64,000 nt of DNA from Marinilabiliaceae bacterium JC017 (GCA_004296775.1 RHGE01000034.1:31312-95311), one strand, 5' to 3'; counted from the first letter of the stretch, positions 25,575-34,210 are shown. The notes: a model not told the origin generated them from the letters alone. Numbers and translations are program-made.

Positions 25575-27635
25575 ATGACTGTATTATTAAAGAAAACTCC
25601 ACTTGTTAGATTTGTTGTTCCCTACCTGTTAGGGATTTTTTTGCATGAATACATCTATAAAAGCAATCTGATTTATTTTTTTCTGGTTGCTGTTTTTCTT
25701 TTTATAGGCTGGAGTATTGTTGTCTATAGATTTTTCAAAAAACCGTCATATGCCTATCGATGGGTTCCCGGATTGTTCTTTTTTCTTTTTGTCTTTCTCT
25801 TCGGAATAACGTATTCTCTATTCAGGCAATCGCACCCCATTGGAGGAAATGAAAAAGTTATTGTTTATGGTTACGTATCCCAATTTCTTGGAGAATCGCC
25901 TAAAAGTCTAAAGTATGAGCTCTATAGCGAAGAGGTAATTGGCGATTCCATTGCGATTAAAGGCCGTTCCCATAAAGGCATTTTATATATTGAAAAGGAT
26001 AGTAGCAGGAGTATTATTGAACCAGGACAAGCTGTGTTGGTGAAAGGTAATTTGTTGCCTTTCTCAAAGCCGTTAAATCCCCAAGCGTTTGACTATAGTC
26101 GTTATTTATTACGTAAAGGTTATGTGTTTCGAATTTATTCAAGGAGTGAAGACTCTTATGAATTGATGAATGATATCAGAAATGATAATGCATTGGGGTT
26201 TAATTTTTTCAGGTATCAGCTTAAACGTGTTTTTGACAAAGCAGGGTTGGAAAACCAGGAACTGGCATTGGCAAGTGCATTGTTTCTGGGAGATAGAGCA
26301 TTTTTGGAGGAAGATAGTATCCGAAGTTTTTCCAAAGCCGGGGTGATGCATGTTTTAGCTGTGTCAGGCTTGCACCTGGGTATTTTATACCTTCTGCTAG
26401 GCAGTTTGTTTTCATTCATGAAGCGAACAGTTTTTCGTGGGATTCTGGTTTTATCCATATTATGGTGTTATGCTTTTTTAACCGGATTATCACCATCTGT
26501 TTTTCGTGCTGTAACAATGTTTAGTTTTCTGGAGATAGGAATCTGGTTCAAACGAAAAAATAATGTCTATAATAGTCTGGTGGCTTCGGCCACATTGATT
26601 TTGTTAGTAAATCCTTTTAACGCCTACATGGTTGGCTTTTGGTTGAGTCATGTGGCTGTTGCCAGTATCGTCTTCTTTTACCCCTATTTCGTGAAGCTAT
26701 GGAATCCCGATTTTATTGTCTTTCGTTGGCTATGGTCTATAACGGCCTTATCTGTTGCCGCCCAATTGGGGACTTTGCCGCTTTGTCTCTATTTTTTTGA
26801 TGTATCATCTTCCTATTTCATTTTAGGGAACATTCTATTGATGCCAGTATTAGCCCCCGTGTTGTTATTGTCTTTGGTAATACTTTTATTACCACCTTTT
26901 TCATTTGTTTCGAATATATGTGTGGGTGCTTTATCAGATTTGCTTCAATACATGCTTGCGATTACAAAATGGATTGAAAACCTACCCGGTGCCGTGTGGG
27001 GAAATATAGGGCTCAATGGTATTGATCTTATCTTTTTTTCAGGCATAGTGCTAAGCGTGGTGGTGTTATTGTATACCAGCCGGCCTTACAGTATGCGACT
27101 ATTGTTCCTTTGCTTTATTGGCCTGTTGGTGAGCCGTGGAATCCGAAAGATGACTGCCATGCAGCAGAGTCAGTTTGTGGTATTTCATAAAAAAGGAAAT
27201 AGTATTGTCAATGTGATAGCTGGCGGCAGGAATCAGGTAATTGCGTCAAAACAGGTAACAAGAGATGAAATAGGCTATTTAGCTCATGATTTTTGGGTCA
27301 GCCGGTTTGCCGTTAACCCAGATGTTGAATACCTGAATCCCGTTGATACATTGCCAACAAAAGTAACGGTGAATAGTCATGTGTTTTTACTCATGCACAA
27401 CAAGAGTCAACTCCCCCAAAAGCCATTGCCGTATACCGTAGAAGGTGTTGTCTTCATGGATTCTCCCAAAGTAAACATTAAAGCGCTTTTGGGTGTTGTT
27501 CAGTTAAGAGAAGTGGTGGTGGCAACAGGGAATAAACCCTGGCTGGTAAAGGGATGGAAGGAGCAAGCCCGGAAGCTGGGAATGGAATTGTATGAGGTGA
27601 AAGAAAAGGGGGCATATACATTTTTAACAAATTAG
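25575..27635 (+). CDS. comEC: ComEC/Rec2-family DNA-uptake channel
   Basis: A 686-residue polytopic membrane protein. The N-terminal part with three hydrophobic segments and a soluble OB-like domain matches DUF4131 ('YGYVSQFLGESPKSLKYELY', 'LPFSKPLNPQAFDYSRYL'). The competence domain holds the family signature 'KAGVMHVLAVSGLHLGILYL' near residue 255, 'LTGLSPSVFRAVTMF', and 'AQLGTLPLCLYFFD'. The metallo-beta-lactamase domain of Bacillus ComEC is absent; a ~150-residue soluble tail without HXHXDH takes its place, as usual in Bacteroidota. It should transport single-stranded DNA across the inner membrane during transformation. Isolated single gene with its own putative promoter. Confidence 0.92.
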   Translation: MTVLLKKTPLVRFVVPYLLGIFLHEYIYKSNLIYFFLVAVFLFIGWSIVVYRFFKKPSYAYRWVPGLFFFLFVFLFGITYSLFRQSHPIGGNEKVIVYGYVSQFLGESPKSLKYELYSEEVIGDSIAIKGRSHKGILYIEKDSSRSIIEPGQAVLVKGNLLPFSKPLNPQAFDYSRYLLRKGYVFRIYSRSEDSYELMNDIRNDNALGFNFFRYQLKRVFDKAGLENQELALASALFLGDRAFLEEDSIRSFSKAGVMHVLAVSGLHLGILYLLLGSLFSFMKRTVFRGILVLSILWCYAFLTGLSPSVFRAVTMFSFLEIGIWFKRKNNVYNSLVASATLILLVNPFNAYMVGFWLSHVAVASIVFFYPYFVKLWNPDFIVFRWLWSITALSVAAQLGTLPLCLYFFDVSSSYFILGNILLMPVLAPVLLLSLVILLLPPFSFVSNICVGALSDLLQYMLAITKWIENLPGAVWGNIGLNGIDLIFFSGIVLSVVVLLYTSRPYSMRLLFLCFIGLLVSRGIRKMTAMQQSQFVVFHKKGNSIVNVIAGGRNQVIASKQVTRDEIGYLAHDFWVSRFAVNPDVEYLNPVDTLPTKVTVNSHVFLLMHNKSQLPQKPLPYTVEGVVFMDSPKVNIKALLGVVQLREVVVATGNKPWLVKGWKEQARKLGMELYEVKEKGAYTFLTN

Positions 27636-27665
27636 TATTTGGGAGTGTAAAAATCCGTGAAATAG

Positions 27666-27698
27666 TTTGGATATATGAGATGATTATATCTTACTTTG
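27666..27698 (+). promoter_or_regulatory. Candidate promoter for the trkA-trkH operon
   Basis: TTTG (27666-27669), a 21-base spacer and TTACTTTG (27691-27698) match the Bacteroidota consensus with one mismatch. The ATG of trkA lies 58 bases downstream. Confidence 0.4.
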
Positions 27699-27755
27699 CG
27701 GGCAATTTTCTTTTAACCTGATAAAATTTTAGGGAAATTATATAACCTTTTCGCG

Positions 27756-29096
27756 ATGAGAATTATTATTGCCGGCGCAGGAGAAGTGGGAACACATTTG
27801 GCGAAGATGCTCTGCAATGCCAATCATGATGTTATCCTGATGGATGAAGATGAGGAAAAACTAAAGCAGATTGACTCGCATTTTGATTTGATGACCATCG
27901 TTGGGGCCGTTTCTTCCATAGAAGACTTGAAAGAGGCCAATGTCAAATCGTGTGATTTGTTTATTGCCGTGCCACCCTATCAGGACATGAGTATTTTGTC
28001 TGCCATTCTGGCCAAAAAGATGGGGGCAAAAATGACGGTGGCCCGCGTTAATAACTACGAGTATTTATTACCTGAGAACAAAGAATACTTTAAACAATTA
28101 GGCGTTGATGAGCTGATCTATCCTGAACAGTTAGGAGCCCGGGAAGTAGTGGCCTCCCTTAAGCAGGTGGGAACCCGTCAGTTGTTTGAGTTTTCCGGTG
28201 GTAAGTTGGTCTTATTTGCATTGAAGATAAGAGACAATGCACCAATCGTGAATAAAACCCTGGCAGAAGTTTCAGCTATTCATAGTAAGCAAAACTACAA
28301 CACCGTCGCCATCAACCGGGATTCCAACACCATTATTCCCCGGGGCGATGAGAAATTCCAGCATAATGACCTGGCCTATGTGATTACCACCCGTAAAGCC
28401 ATCCCGCAAGTCATGCAGGATGCCGGTAAGAAACAGTTCGAGATAAAAAATGTCATGATGCTGGGAGGTAGCCGTATTGGCAAGAAAGTAGCCGAACAGT
28501 TGGAAGGACAGTATAATATTAAGCTGATCGAGATAAATAAAGAACGGGCTGCCCGTCTGGCCGATCAGTTGGAAAACACCCTGGTGATTAACGGGGATGG
28601 CCGAAACCTGGAGTTATTGAAAGATGAAGGGATTCAAAAGATGGATGCCTTCGTAGCCGTTACCGGCAATTCAGAAGTAAACATCCTGGCTTGTCAGCTG
28701 GCTAAAAAATTGGGTGTAAAGAAAACCGTTGCCGAAGTTGAAAACATCGATTACATCGATTTGGCTGAAAATATTGGTATCGGTACCCTCATTAATAAAA
28801 AGCTGATTGCCGCCAGTTATATTTATCGCTACACCCTACGGGCAAATGTATCCCATGTGAAGTGTCTCACCGCAACCGATGCAGAAGTATTGGAGCTGAT
28901 TGCACAGCCCGGATCGAAAGTCACCAAAAATCCGTTACGCAAGTTAAGCTTGCCCAAAGACGTAAATATTGGCGGTATTATCAGAGGAGAGGAAGCCATT
29001 ATAGCCACCGGAGACACCCAAATACTACCCAATGACAGAGTGGTCGTATTTGCTCTGCCTTCAGGTATCAGTAAAGTAGAGAAGATGTTTAACTAA
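27756..29096 (+). CDS. trkA: Trk potassium-uptake regulatory subunit TrkA
   Basis: A 446-residue cytoplasmic gating protein with two RCK units. The first Rossmann domain starts 'MRIIIAGAGEVGTHLAKML' (GXGXXG) with the acidic end of strand 2 at 'VILMDEDEEKL'. The second starts 'VMMLGGSRIGKKVAEQL' near residue 230, where the glycine motif is slightly altered (GGSRIG) and 'IKLIEINKERA' follows. Each is followed by a RCK_C domain ('ALKIRDNAPIVNKTLAEVSA'; 'ELIAQPGSKVTKNPLRKLSL'). It binds NAD(H)/ATP and opens the TrkH channel. The trkH gene follows after 27 bases. Length and domain order are standard. Confidence 0.95.
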   Translation: MRIIIAGAGEVGTHLAKMLCNANHDVILMDEDEEKLKQIDSHFDLMTIVGAVSSIEDLKEANVKSCDLFIAVPPYQDMSILSAILAKKMGAKMTVARVNNYEYLLPENKEYFKQLGVDELIYPEQLGAREVVASLKQVGTRQLFEFSGGKLVLFALKIRDNAPIVNKTLAEVSAIHSKQNYNTVAINRDSNTIIPRGDEKFQHNDLAYVITTRKAIPQVMQDAGKKQFEIKNVMMLGGSRIGKKVAEQLEGQYNIKLIEINKERAARLADQLENTLVINGDGRNLELLKDEGIQKMDAFVAVTGNSEVNILACQLAKKLGVKKTVAEVENIDYIDLAENIGIGTLINKKLIAASYIYRYTLRANVSHVKCLTATDAEVLELIAQPGSKVTKNPLRKLSLPKDVNIGGIIRGEEAIIATGDTQILPNDRVVVFALPSGISKVEKMFN

Positions 29097-29123
29097 GTTC
29101 CCTTTTCTGGTTGTTTAAAATAC

Positions 29124-30572
29124 ATGCTTAATAAGAAGTTTATCATAAACCTATTTGGTTTAGTGTTGATGTTCGAGAGTCTCTTTATGCTATTATGCGG
29201 TGGAGTCTCTCTTTTTTATGGTGAAGATGATCTAATGGCATTTCTCTATGCCGCATTAATAACCTTTTCATTTGGCTTTTTCCCCTGGCTGATGACCCGC
29301 AATGTCAAAAAAGATCTCATTAAGCGGGAAGGCTATATCGTGGTCACCTTAGTGTGGGTTATCATGTCCGTGTTTGGTAGTTTACCTTTCATCTTCAGCG
29401 GTTATATTCCCCGGTTTACCGACGCTTTTTTCGAAACCATATCCGGCTTCACCACCACCGGAGCCAGTATTCTCGAGGATATTGAAGCCCTGCCCCATGG
29501 GGTGTTATTTTGGCGAAGCACCACCCATTTTATTGGCGGAATGGGAATTATTGTGCTGGCAGTCGCCATTCTGCCCTACTTCGGTTTTGGCGGTATGCAG
29601 CTCTACAATGCCGAAGCCGCCGGTGTGACCAATGATAAACTACATCCGCGTATTACCCAAACAGCCAAGAGCCTGTGGGGCATCTATGTCTCTCTGATAT
29701 TGCTCGAGACGGTCTTTTTAATGTTTGGCGGCATGCCCCTGTTCGACGCCCTGTGTCACAGTTTCGGCACCATTGCCTCGGGAGGCTTTTCCACCAAAAA
29801 CACCAGTCTGGCAGGGTATTCGCCCTACATTCAATACGTCGTCGTGTTATTCATGATATTTGCCGGTACCAATTTCACCCTCTTCTATTTTGCCTGGAAA
29901 GGAAAATGGCAGAAAATAAAACAAAACGGTGAGTTTAAAATATACCTCTATATCATTGGGATTGTTTCCCTGATTGTGGCGGTGAGCCTCATCTTTACCG
30001 AGCATTATGGCATCGAGAAAGCCTTTCGCGACTCCCTGTTTCAAGTCGTCAGTATCCTCACAAGCACCGGATTTGCAACGGCCGATTACACCGCCTGGCA
30101 CGGATCCCTCACCTTCATCTTTTTCATTCTAATGTTTAGCGGAGCCTGTGCCGGTTCCACCTCCGGAGGTATCAAAATCATGCGGCATAATATCCTCATT
30201 CGAAACAGCATGCTGGAGTTCAAGCGCATGACACATCCGCTGGCCGTCATCTCACTTCGAATCAATAAAAAAGTGATCCCAAAAGAAGTGGTATTCAAAG
30301 TGCTTGCTTTTGTCATGATCTACATGATCATTTTCTCCCTGGGCTCCCTCTCGCTCACCTTTTTAGGTCTTGAGTTCGATGCCGCCATGGGAGCCGCAGC
30401 CACCACCATGGGAGGCATTGGTCCCGGACTGGGATCGGTAGGACCGGTGAGTAATTTCGCCCACGTAGCCATCGCCGGCAAGTGGATTCTCTCCCTGCTC
30501 ATGCTGCTGGGACGACTGGAACTGTTTTCAGTCCTCATCCTGTTTAGCCCTGAATTCTGGCGCAACAATTAG
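29124..30572 (+). CDS. trkH: Trk potassium-uptake membrane subunit TrkH (copy 1)
   Basis: A 482-residue potassium channel-like transporter with four pseudo-repeated M1-P-M2 units. The four selectivity-filter segments are visible: 'SGFTTTGASIL', 'GTIASGGFSTK', 'SILTSTGFATADY' and 'TTMGGIGPGLG'. Another TrkH landmark is 'CAGSTSGGIKIMR' between the third and fourth units. It pairs with the upstream trkA in one operon. The C-terminal half has clearly higher G+C than the polysaccharide locus. A second trkH lies about 890 bases downstream; the two proteins align throughout (shared 'TDAFFETMSGFTTTG'-type blocks), so they are paralogues. Confidence 0.95.
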   Translation: MLNKKFIINLFGLVLMFESLFMLLCGGVSLFYGEDDLMAFLYAALITFSFGFFPWLMTRNVKKDLIKREGYIVVTLVWVIMSVFGSLPFIFSGYIPRFTDAFFETISGFTTTGASILEDIEALPHGVLFWRSTTHFIGGMGIIVLAVAILPYFGFGGMQLYNAEAAGVTNDKLHPRITQTAKSLWGIYVSLILLETVFLMFGGMPLFDALCHSFGTIASGGFSTKNTSLAGYSPYIQYVVVLFMIFAGTNFTLFYFAWKGKWQKIKQNGEFKIYLYIIGIVSLIVAVSLIFTEHYGIEKAFRDSLFQVVSILTSTGFATADYTAWHGSLTFIFFILMFSGACAGSTSGGIKIMRHNILIRNSMLEFKRMTHPLAVISLRINKKVIPKEVVFKVLAFVMIYMIIFSLGSLSLTFLGLEFDAAMGAAATTMGGIGPGLGSVGPVSNFAHVAIAGKWILSLLMLLGRLELFSVLILFSPEFWRNN

Positions 30573-30950
30573 TGGTGCGCCGGGGGACGAAGTGCTAATA
30601 GGCCACCTCATTTCCCCATTAAATGTCAGTTGGGTTAAAGCCAGTTGAACTGTATTTTTTGGCGTCCCGGCTCGCCTGAGGCTCGCCGCCGGGCTTTACA
30701 TTTCTACTCCTCGCTTTCCCCTCCTACGGGTTCAACCCGCGCTGTGGGGTATCCATTTCAATCCCTGGCCGGGGGTTCTTCATCGGGCTGCAATAAAGGA
30801 AAAAATAAGCTTTTAGTAGGAGGCCAGAGTTGTGCCTGCAAAAATGTAGGATACTGTTTGGTGCCCAATCGAGAGGCTACAAAAATGCTAATAATATTCA
30901 TGCAAACATATTTGCGCGGTAGTTGTTAGTGGCTTACGGGTGATATTGGT
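30573..30950. repeat. Spacer with dispersed repeat family A (best copy about 30657-30790)
   Basis: The block GGCGTCCC...GGCTCGCCGCCGGGCTTT...CTCCTCGCTTTCCCC...CGCTGTGGGGTATCC...CAATCCCTGGCCGG recurs in reverse complement at 39615-39738 and, diverged, at 12576-12682. A 94-codon open frame through it is an artefact. The rest of this spacer shows no gene. Confidence 0.65.
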
Positions 30951-31030
30951 GTATTTATTGGCAAAATATTTTGGCAAGAAGTAAATCATCTTGATACTTT
31001 TTACTTTTCTGGCTTGTCCAGCTTAGGATA
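30951..31030. repeat. Dispersed repeat family B, copy 1
   Basis: Bases containing GGCAAAATATTTTGGCAAG, GTAAATCATCTTGATACTTT and a TTCTGGCTTGTCCAG palindrome recur near 41693-41800 and 53160-53242. The palindrome at its 3' end resembles the core of the 41-bp tandem array that begins directly downstream. Confidence 0.55.
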
Positions 31031-31036
31031 GCCGTT

Positions 31037-31305
31037 TCTGGTAGGCGCCAGCATGCTTTTTTGTCACAAAAGTAATACCTGGGACAAGCCAGGATGCTTT
31101 TTTGCAACAGATTTCATGCCTGGGAAGAGCCAGGAACCTTTTTTGTCACAGATTTGGCACCTGGGAAGAGCCAGGTAGCAACTTTGAAACAAAAATGGAA
31201 TCTGGGAAGAGCCAGGATGCATTTTTGTCACCAATTTCACACCTGGGGCAAGCCAGGCTATTGCTTTGTAACCGAGTTGGCACCTGGGAGCCGCCAGGTA
31301 TCATT
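31037..31305. repeat. Seven-copy tandem array, exact 41-bp period
   Basis: Palindromic cores of the form CCTGGGaagaGCCAGG start at 31037 (variant), 31078, 31119, 31160, 31201, 31242 and 31283, always exactly 41 bases apart. The intervening ~25 bases are also related (…TTTTTGTCACAGATTT…), so this is a diverged tandem repeat and not a CRISPR. Each core can form a 5-bp hairpin with a 6-base loop. It lies between the two trkH genes. Confidence 0.85.
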
Positions 31306-31458
31306 TTTTGTTTCCAATGAAACCCAATGCACACAGTACCTTAAATTATGCGGGATCTGGAAAACAAGACATTTTACTCTTTAAACCCGGGGTAAGATTT
31401 TTCTTCTATCAAAAAAATACCATATTTGTGCCACGCAAAACAGCAAGATGGTTTAAAA

Positions 31459-32910
31459 ATGTTGAATGTTCGATTTATAACCTTGGTATTAGGTTTATTG
31501 CTTGTCGTTGAAGGTGTCTTTATGTCGCTTTCTGCATTTGTGGCTGCTATTTATGGGGAATACGATTTACCCTATCACCTCATATCTGCCGGGGGATGTA
31601 TCTCTTTAGGTGGCGTTATCGCATTAGCTTTCCGAAAAGCAAAAAAAAATATAGGCAAGCGGGAAGGATACGTTATCGTATCCATGGTCTGGGTTGTATT
31701 TTCCTTGTTCGGGCTATTGCCATTCTGGCTGAGTCGGGCCATTCCTTCTTTTACCGATGCCTTTTTCGAAACCATGTCAGGTTTTACCACAACCGGTAGT
31801 AGTATTTTAAATGATATAGAGGCCTTGCCGCATGGCTTATTATTCTGGCGGAGCCTCATTCAATGGTTAGGTGGTATGGGAATTATTGTGTTATCACTTG
31901 CCATTTTGCCGGTGTTAGGCGTGGGCGGCATGCAGCTTTTTGTTGCGGAGGTGCCTGGTCCGGTACCCGATAAATTGCATCCTCGTATCACCGAAACAGC
32001 CAAACGCCTTTGGGGTATCTATTTACTCTTTACCCTTATTGAAACAGGCCTGCTCTGGATTGGTGGCATGAATTTCTTCGACGCCATCTGTCACTCCTTT
32101 ACCACCATGGCCACCGGGGGCTATTCAACCAAGCAGGCCAGTGTGGCTTATTTTTCTTCACCCTTTATTCAATATGTCATTATCCTGTTCATGTTTATTG
32201 CCGGTGCCAACTTTGCGTTGTCTTATTCTGCCATGCACGGAAAATTCAGGAAGGTATTTGAGAATGAAGAGTTGCGTTATTATTTCGGATTTGTAGTGGC
32301 ATTTAGTTTAATCGTTGGAGTAGTGCTTGAGTTTACCGAGGTGGGTCTTGGTTTCGAAAAGGCCTTCCGCGATGGTTTATTCCAGGTGGTGTCCATCATC
32401 ACAACCACCGGCTATGCTACGGCTGATTACTTGTTGTGGGTGCCTTTCCTCAGTGTTATCATCTTTTTGTTGATGTTTTTTGGCGGCTCTGCCGGTTCAA
32501 CCGGAGGGGGGATTAAGATCGTTCGCATTGTGTTACTGCTTAAGAATAGCTACTATGAACTAAAGCGTTTGGTGCATCCCCATGCCGTTATTCCGGTTCG
32601 ATTTAATTCACGGGCGGTGGCTCCGGCAATCATCAACAATATAGTTGCTTTTATCGTGATCTATATGCTGGTGGTAGGTATTAGCATGATTGTAATGTCC
32701 ATCATGCAATTTGACTTACCCACCTCTTTGGGGGCTGTGGCCACTTCAATCGGGAATATTGGCCCCGGATTAGGTGAGGTTGGGCCGGCAATGAATTTCT
32801 ATCATGTGCCGGCATTTGGTAAATGGTTTTTATCCTTTTTGATGTTAATCGGACGTTTGGAACTGTTTACCGTGATTCTTCTGTTTTCACCTATTTTCTG
32901 GAAAGAGTAG
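31459..32910 (+). CDS. trkH: Trk potassium-uptake membrane subunit TrkH (copy 2)
   Basis: A 483-residue paralogue of the upstream TrkH. The start ATG at 31459 (MLNVRFITLVLGLLL) is chosen because it aligns with the start of copy 1 (MLNKKFIINLFGLVL); an in-frame GTG lies 33 bases upstream. The four filter segments are present: 'SGFTTTGSSIL', 'TTMATGGYSTK', 'SIITTTGYATADY' and 'TSIGNIGPGLG'. It has no trkA of its own and presumably shares the upstream TrkA. The differing second and fourth filters hint at different ion affinity or regulation, which is inference. Converges with the YciO-like gene with only 2 bases between stops. Confidence 0.94.
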   Translation: MLNVRFITLVLGLLLVVEGVFMSLSAFVAAIYGEYDLPYHLISAGGCISLGGVIALAFRKAKKNIGKREGYVIVSMVWVVFSLFGLLPFWLSRAIPSFTDAFFETMSGFTTTGSSILNDIEALPHGLLFWRSLIQWLGGMGIIVLSLAILPVLGVGGMQLFVAEVPGPVPDKLHPRITETAKRLWGIYLLFTLIETGLLWIGGMNFFDAICHSFTTMATGGYSTKQASVAYFSSPFIQYVIILFMFIAGANFALSYSAMHGKFRKVFENEELRYYFGFVVAFSLIVGVVLEFTEVGLGFEKAFRDGLFQVVSIITTTGYATADYLLWVPFLSVIIFLLMFFGGSAGSTGGGIKIVRIVLLLKNSYYELKRLVHPHAVIPVRFNSRAVAPAIINNIVAFIVIYMLVVGISMIVMSIMQFDLPTSLGAVATSIGNIGPGLGEVGPAMNFYHVPAFGKWFLSFLMLIGRLELFTVILLFSPIFWKE

Positions 32911-32912
32911 TC

Positions 32913-33527
32913 TTAAAGTTCCAGTTCGCCTTTACCCTGGCGAATGATTTCGTATTCATCATTGGTACAATCCACCAGGGTAGAAGGAACGTTATCGCCA
33001 TATCCGCCGTCTATAACGATGTCAACCAGGTCAGCGTATTTCTCGTGGATTAACTCCGGGTCCGTGGTGTATTCAATGATGTCGTCATCATCATGCACCG
33101 AGGTTGAAAGAATGGGGTGCCCCAGTTCGTTCACCAGCTCTCTGATGATGTTATTATCCGGCACCCGGATTCCCACTGTTTTTTTATTGTTCTTGAAAAG
33201 CTTCGGCACATTGCTGTTGGCCTCCACAACGAAGGTAAAGGGGCCGGGAAGGTGCCGTTTCATTAATTTAAAGGTGTGATTGTTCAGTGGTCGGGTGTAA
33301 TCGGCTATTTGACTTAGATCATAGCAGACAAACGACAAATTGGCCTTTTTTAGGTTGATGCCTTTTATCCGGGCCACTTTTTCAACGGCCTTGCTGTTGT
33401 TGATGTCACAGCCGAGCCCGTAAATGGTATCGGTGGGATAGATCACCAAACCGCCTTTTTTTAATACCTCAACAACTTTGTGAATGTCTTTGGGATTTGG
33501 ATTTTCAGGGTAGATTTTAATTAGCAT
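32913..33527 (-). CDS. YciO-type Sua5/YrdC/YciO family protein
   Basis: A 204-residue protein with the RNA-binding/ATP-binding YrdC fold: 'GGLVIYPTDTIYGLGCDINN' near residue 30, 'KANLSFVCYDLSQIADYT', 'LMKRHLPGPFTFVVEA', 'KTVGIRVPDN' and 'HPILSTSV'. The overall pattern, including the C-terminal 'VDIVIDGGYGDNVPSTLVDC', follows E. coli YciO more closely than the essential TsaC/Sua5 that makes threonylcarbamoyl-AMP for tRNA t6A. Whether it performs that reaction is therefore uncertain. It is convergent with trkH and lies just downstream of a tRNA array terminator on the same strand. Confidence 0.88.
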   Translation of the reverse strand: MLIKIYPENPNPKDIHKVVEVLKKGGLVIYPTDTIYGLGCDINNSKAVEKVARIKGINLKKANLSFVCYDLSQIADYTRPLNNHTFKLMKRHLPGPFTFVVEANSNVPKLFKNNKKTVGIRVPDNNIIRELVNELGHPILSTSVHDDDDIIEYTTDPELIHEKYADLVDIVIDGGYGDNVPSTLVDCTNDEYEIIRQGKGELEL

Positions 33528-33647
33528 GATTGATATTTTTAGTTGAAGTTACAAAAATATAGCACTGCAATAACGCACTGGGTCTAAAAAGAGATGACTG
33601 GAAGGGGGTGTTGTTTTGGTTTTAGCGGCAGGCAGAAAGTATCAGAT

Positions 33648-33677
33648 ACAAAAAAAGCCGGTTGTAAAACCGGCTTT
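33648..33677 (-). terminator. Terminator of the tRNA operon (unit 1)
   Basis: AAAGCCGGTT/AACCGGCTTT (10-bp stem, 4-nt loop) is followed on the minus strand by a run of six to seven T. It lies directly after tRNA-Gly copy 1. Confidence 0.8.
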
Positions 33678-33679
33678 AG

Positions 33680-33752
33680 AGCGGGAGACGGGGTTCAAAC
33701 CCGCGACCCTCAGCTTGGAAGGCTGATGCTCTATCAACTGAGCTACTCCCGC
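33680..33752 (-). tRNA. tRNA-Gly (anticodon TCC), copy 1
   Basis: The minus strand reads GCGGGAGTAGCTCAGTTGAT... with a 7-bp acceptor stem GCGGGAG/CTCCCGC, anticodon loop CTTCCAA and T-loop GGTTTGAACCCC. 73 nt, no encoded CCA. It is last in its unit, followed by a terminator. Confidence 0.95.
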
Positions 33753-33763
33753 AAAATAAAATG

Positions 33764-33837
33764 AGCCGGTGGAGGGACTCGAACCCACGACCTGCTGATT
33801 ACAAATCAGCTGCTCTAGCCAACTGAGCTACACTGGC
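33764..33837 (-). tRNA. tRNA-Thr (anticodon TGT), copy 1
   Basis: The minus strand reads GCCAGTGTAGCTCAGTTGGC..., anticodon loop TTTGTAA, T-arm GTGGGTTCGAGTCCC. 74 nt. The acceptor stem GCCAGTG/CACCGGC has an A-C mismatch at pair 4-69, shared by all three Thr copies here. Confidence 0.93.
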
Positions 33838-33848
33838 AAAATAAGAAG

Positions 33849-33930
33849 TGGGGAGAGCAGGATTCGAACCTACGAAGACGAAAGTCAGCGGAGTTACAGT
33901 CCGCCCCGTTGGCCACTTTGGTATCTCCCC
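33849..33930 (-). tRNA. tRNA-Tyr (anticodon GTA), copy 1, intact
   Basis: The minus strand starts GGGGAGATACCAAAGTGGCC, has the anticodon stem-loop GGACTGTAACTCC, a long variable arm (TGACTTTCGTCTTCG) and acceptor closure TCTCCCC-A. 82 nt, normal for a class II tRNA. Confidence 0.95.
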
Positions 33931-34015
33931 AATTTCTTTTCAATATATTAAGAACATTTTTGAGCCTTATCAGGCACCGCTTCAACGTTTAAGCGGCTTA
34001 AAAAATTTCAAAAAA

Positions 34016-34040
34016 AAAGTCGGTTAATTAAACCGGCTTT
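34016..34040 (-). terminator. Terminator of duplicated tRNA unit 2
   Basis: AAAGTCGGTT-AATT-AAACCGGCTTT forms a stem with one G-T pair, followed on the minus strand by a run of T. It corresponds to the terminator after unit 1 and sits after tRNA-Gly copy 2. Confidence 0.65.
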
Positions 34041-34042
34041 AG

Positions 34043-34115
34043 AGCGGGAGACGGGGTTCAAACCCGCGACCCTCAGCTTGGAAGGCTGATGCTCTATCAA
34101 CTGAGCTACTCCCGC
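34043..34115 (-). tRNA. tRNA-Gly (anticodon TCC), copy 2
   Basis: Identical by eye to copy 1 across the 73 nt. Part of a segmental duplication of the Tyr-Thr-Gly unit. Confidence 0.95.
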
Positions 34116-34125
34116 AAAATCAATG

Positions 34126-34199
34126 AGCCGGTGGAGGGACTCGAACCCACGACCTGCTGATTACAAATCAGCTGCTCTAGCCAACTGAGCTACACTGGC
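34126..34199 (-). tRNA. tRNA-Thr (anticodon TGT), copy 2
   Basis: Identical by eye to copy 1, including the A-C mismatch at acceptor pair 4-69. 74 nt. Confidence 0.93.
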
Positions 34200-34210
34200 A
34201 AAATAAGAAG

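Noticed and set aside
30645..30929. 94-codon + strand open frame
   Set aside because: It runs through dispersed repeat family A, has no convincing start or protein family, and the other repeat copies do not preserve the frame.
31037..31305. CRISPR-like periodic array
   Set aside because: The period is exact but the ~25-base 'spacers' are related to one another, the cores vary, and there are no cas genes.
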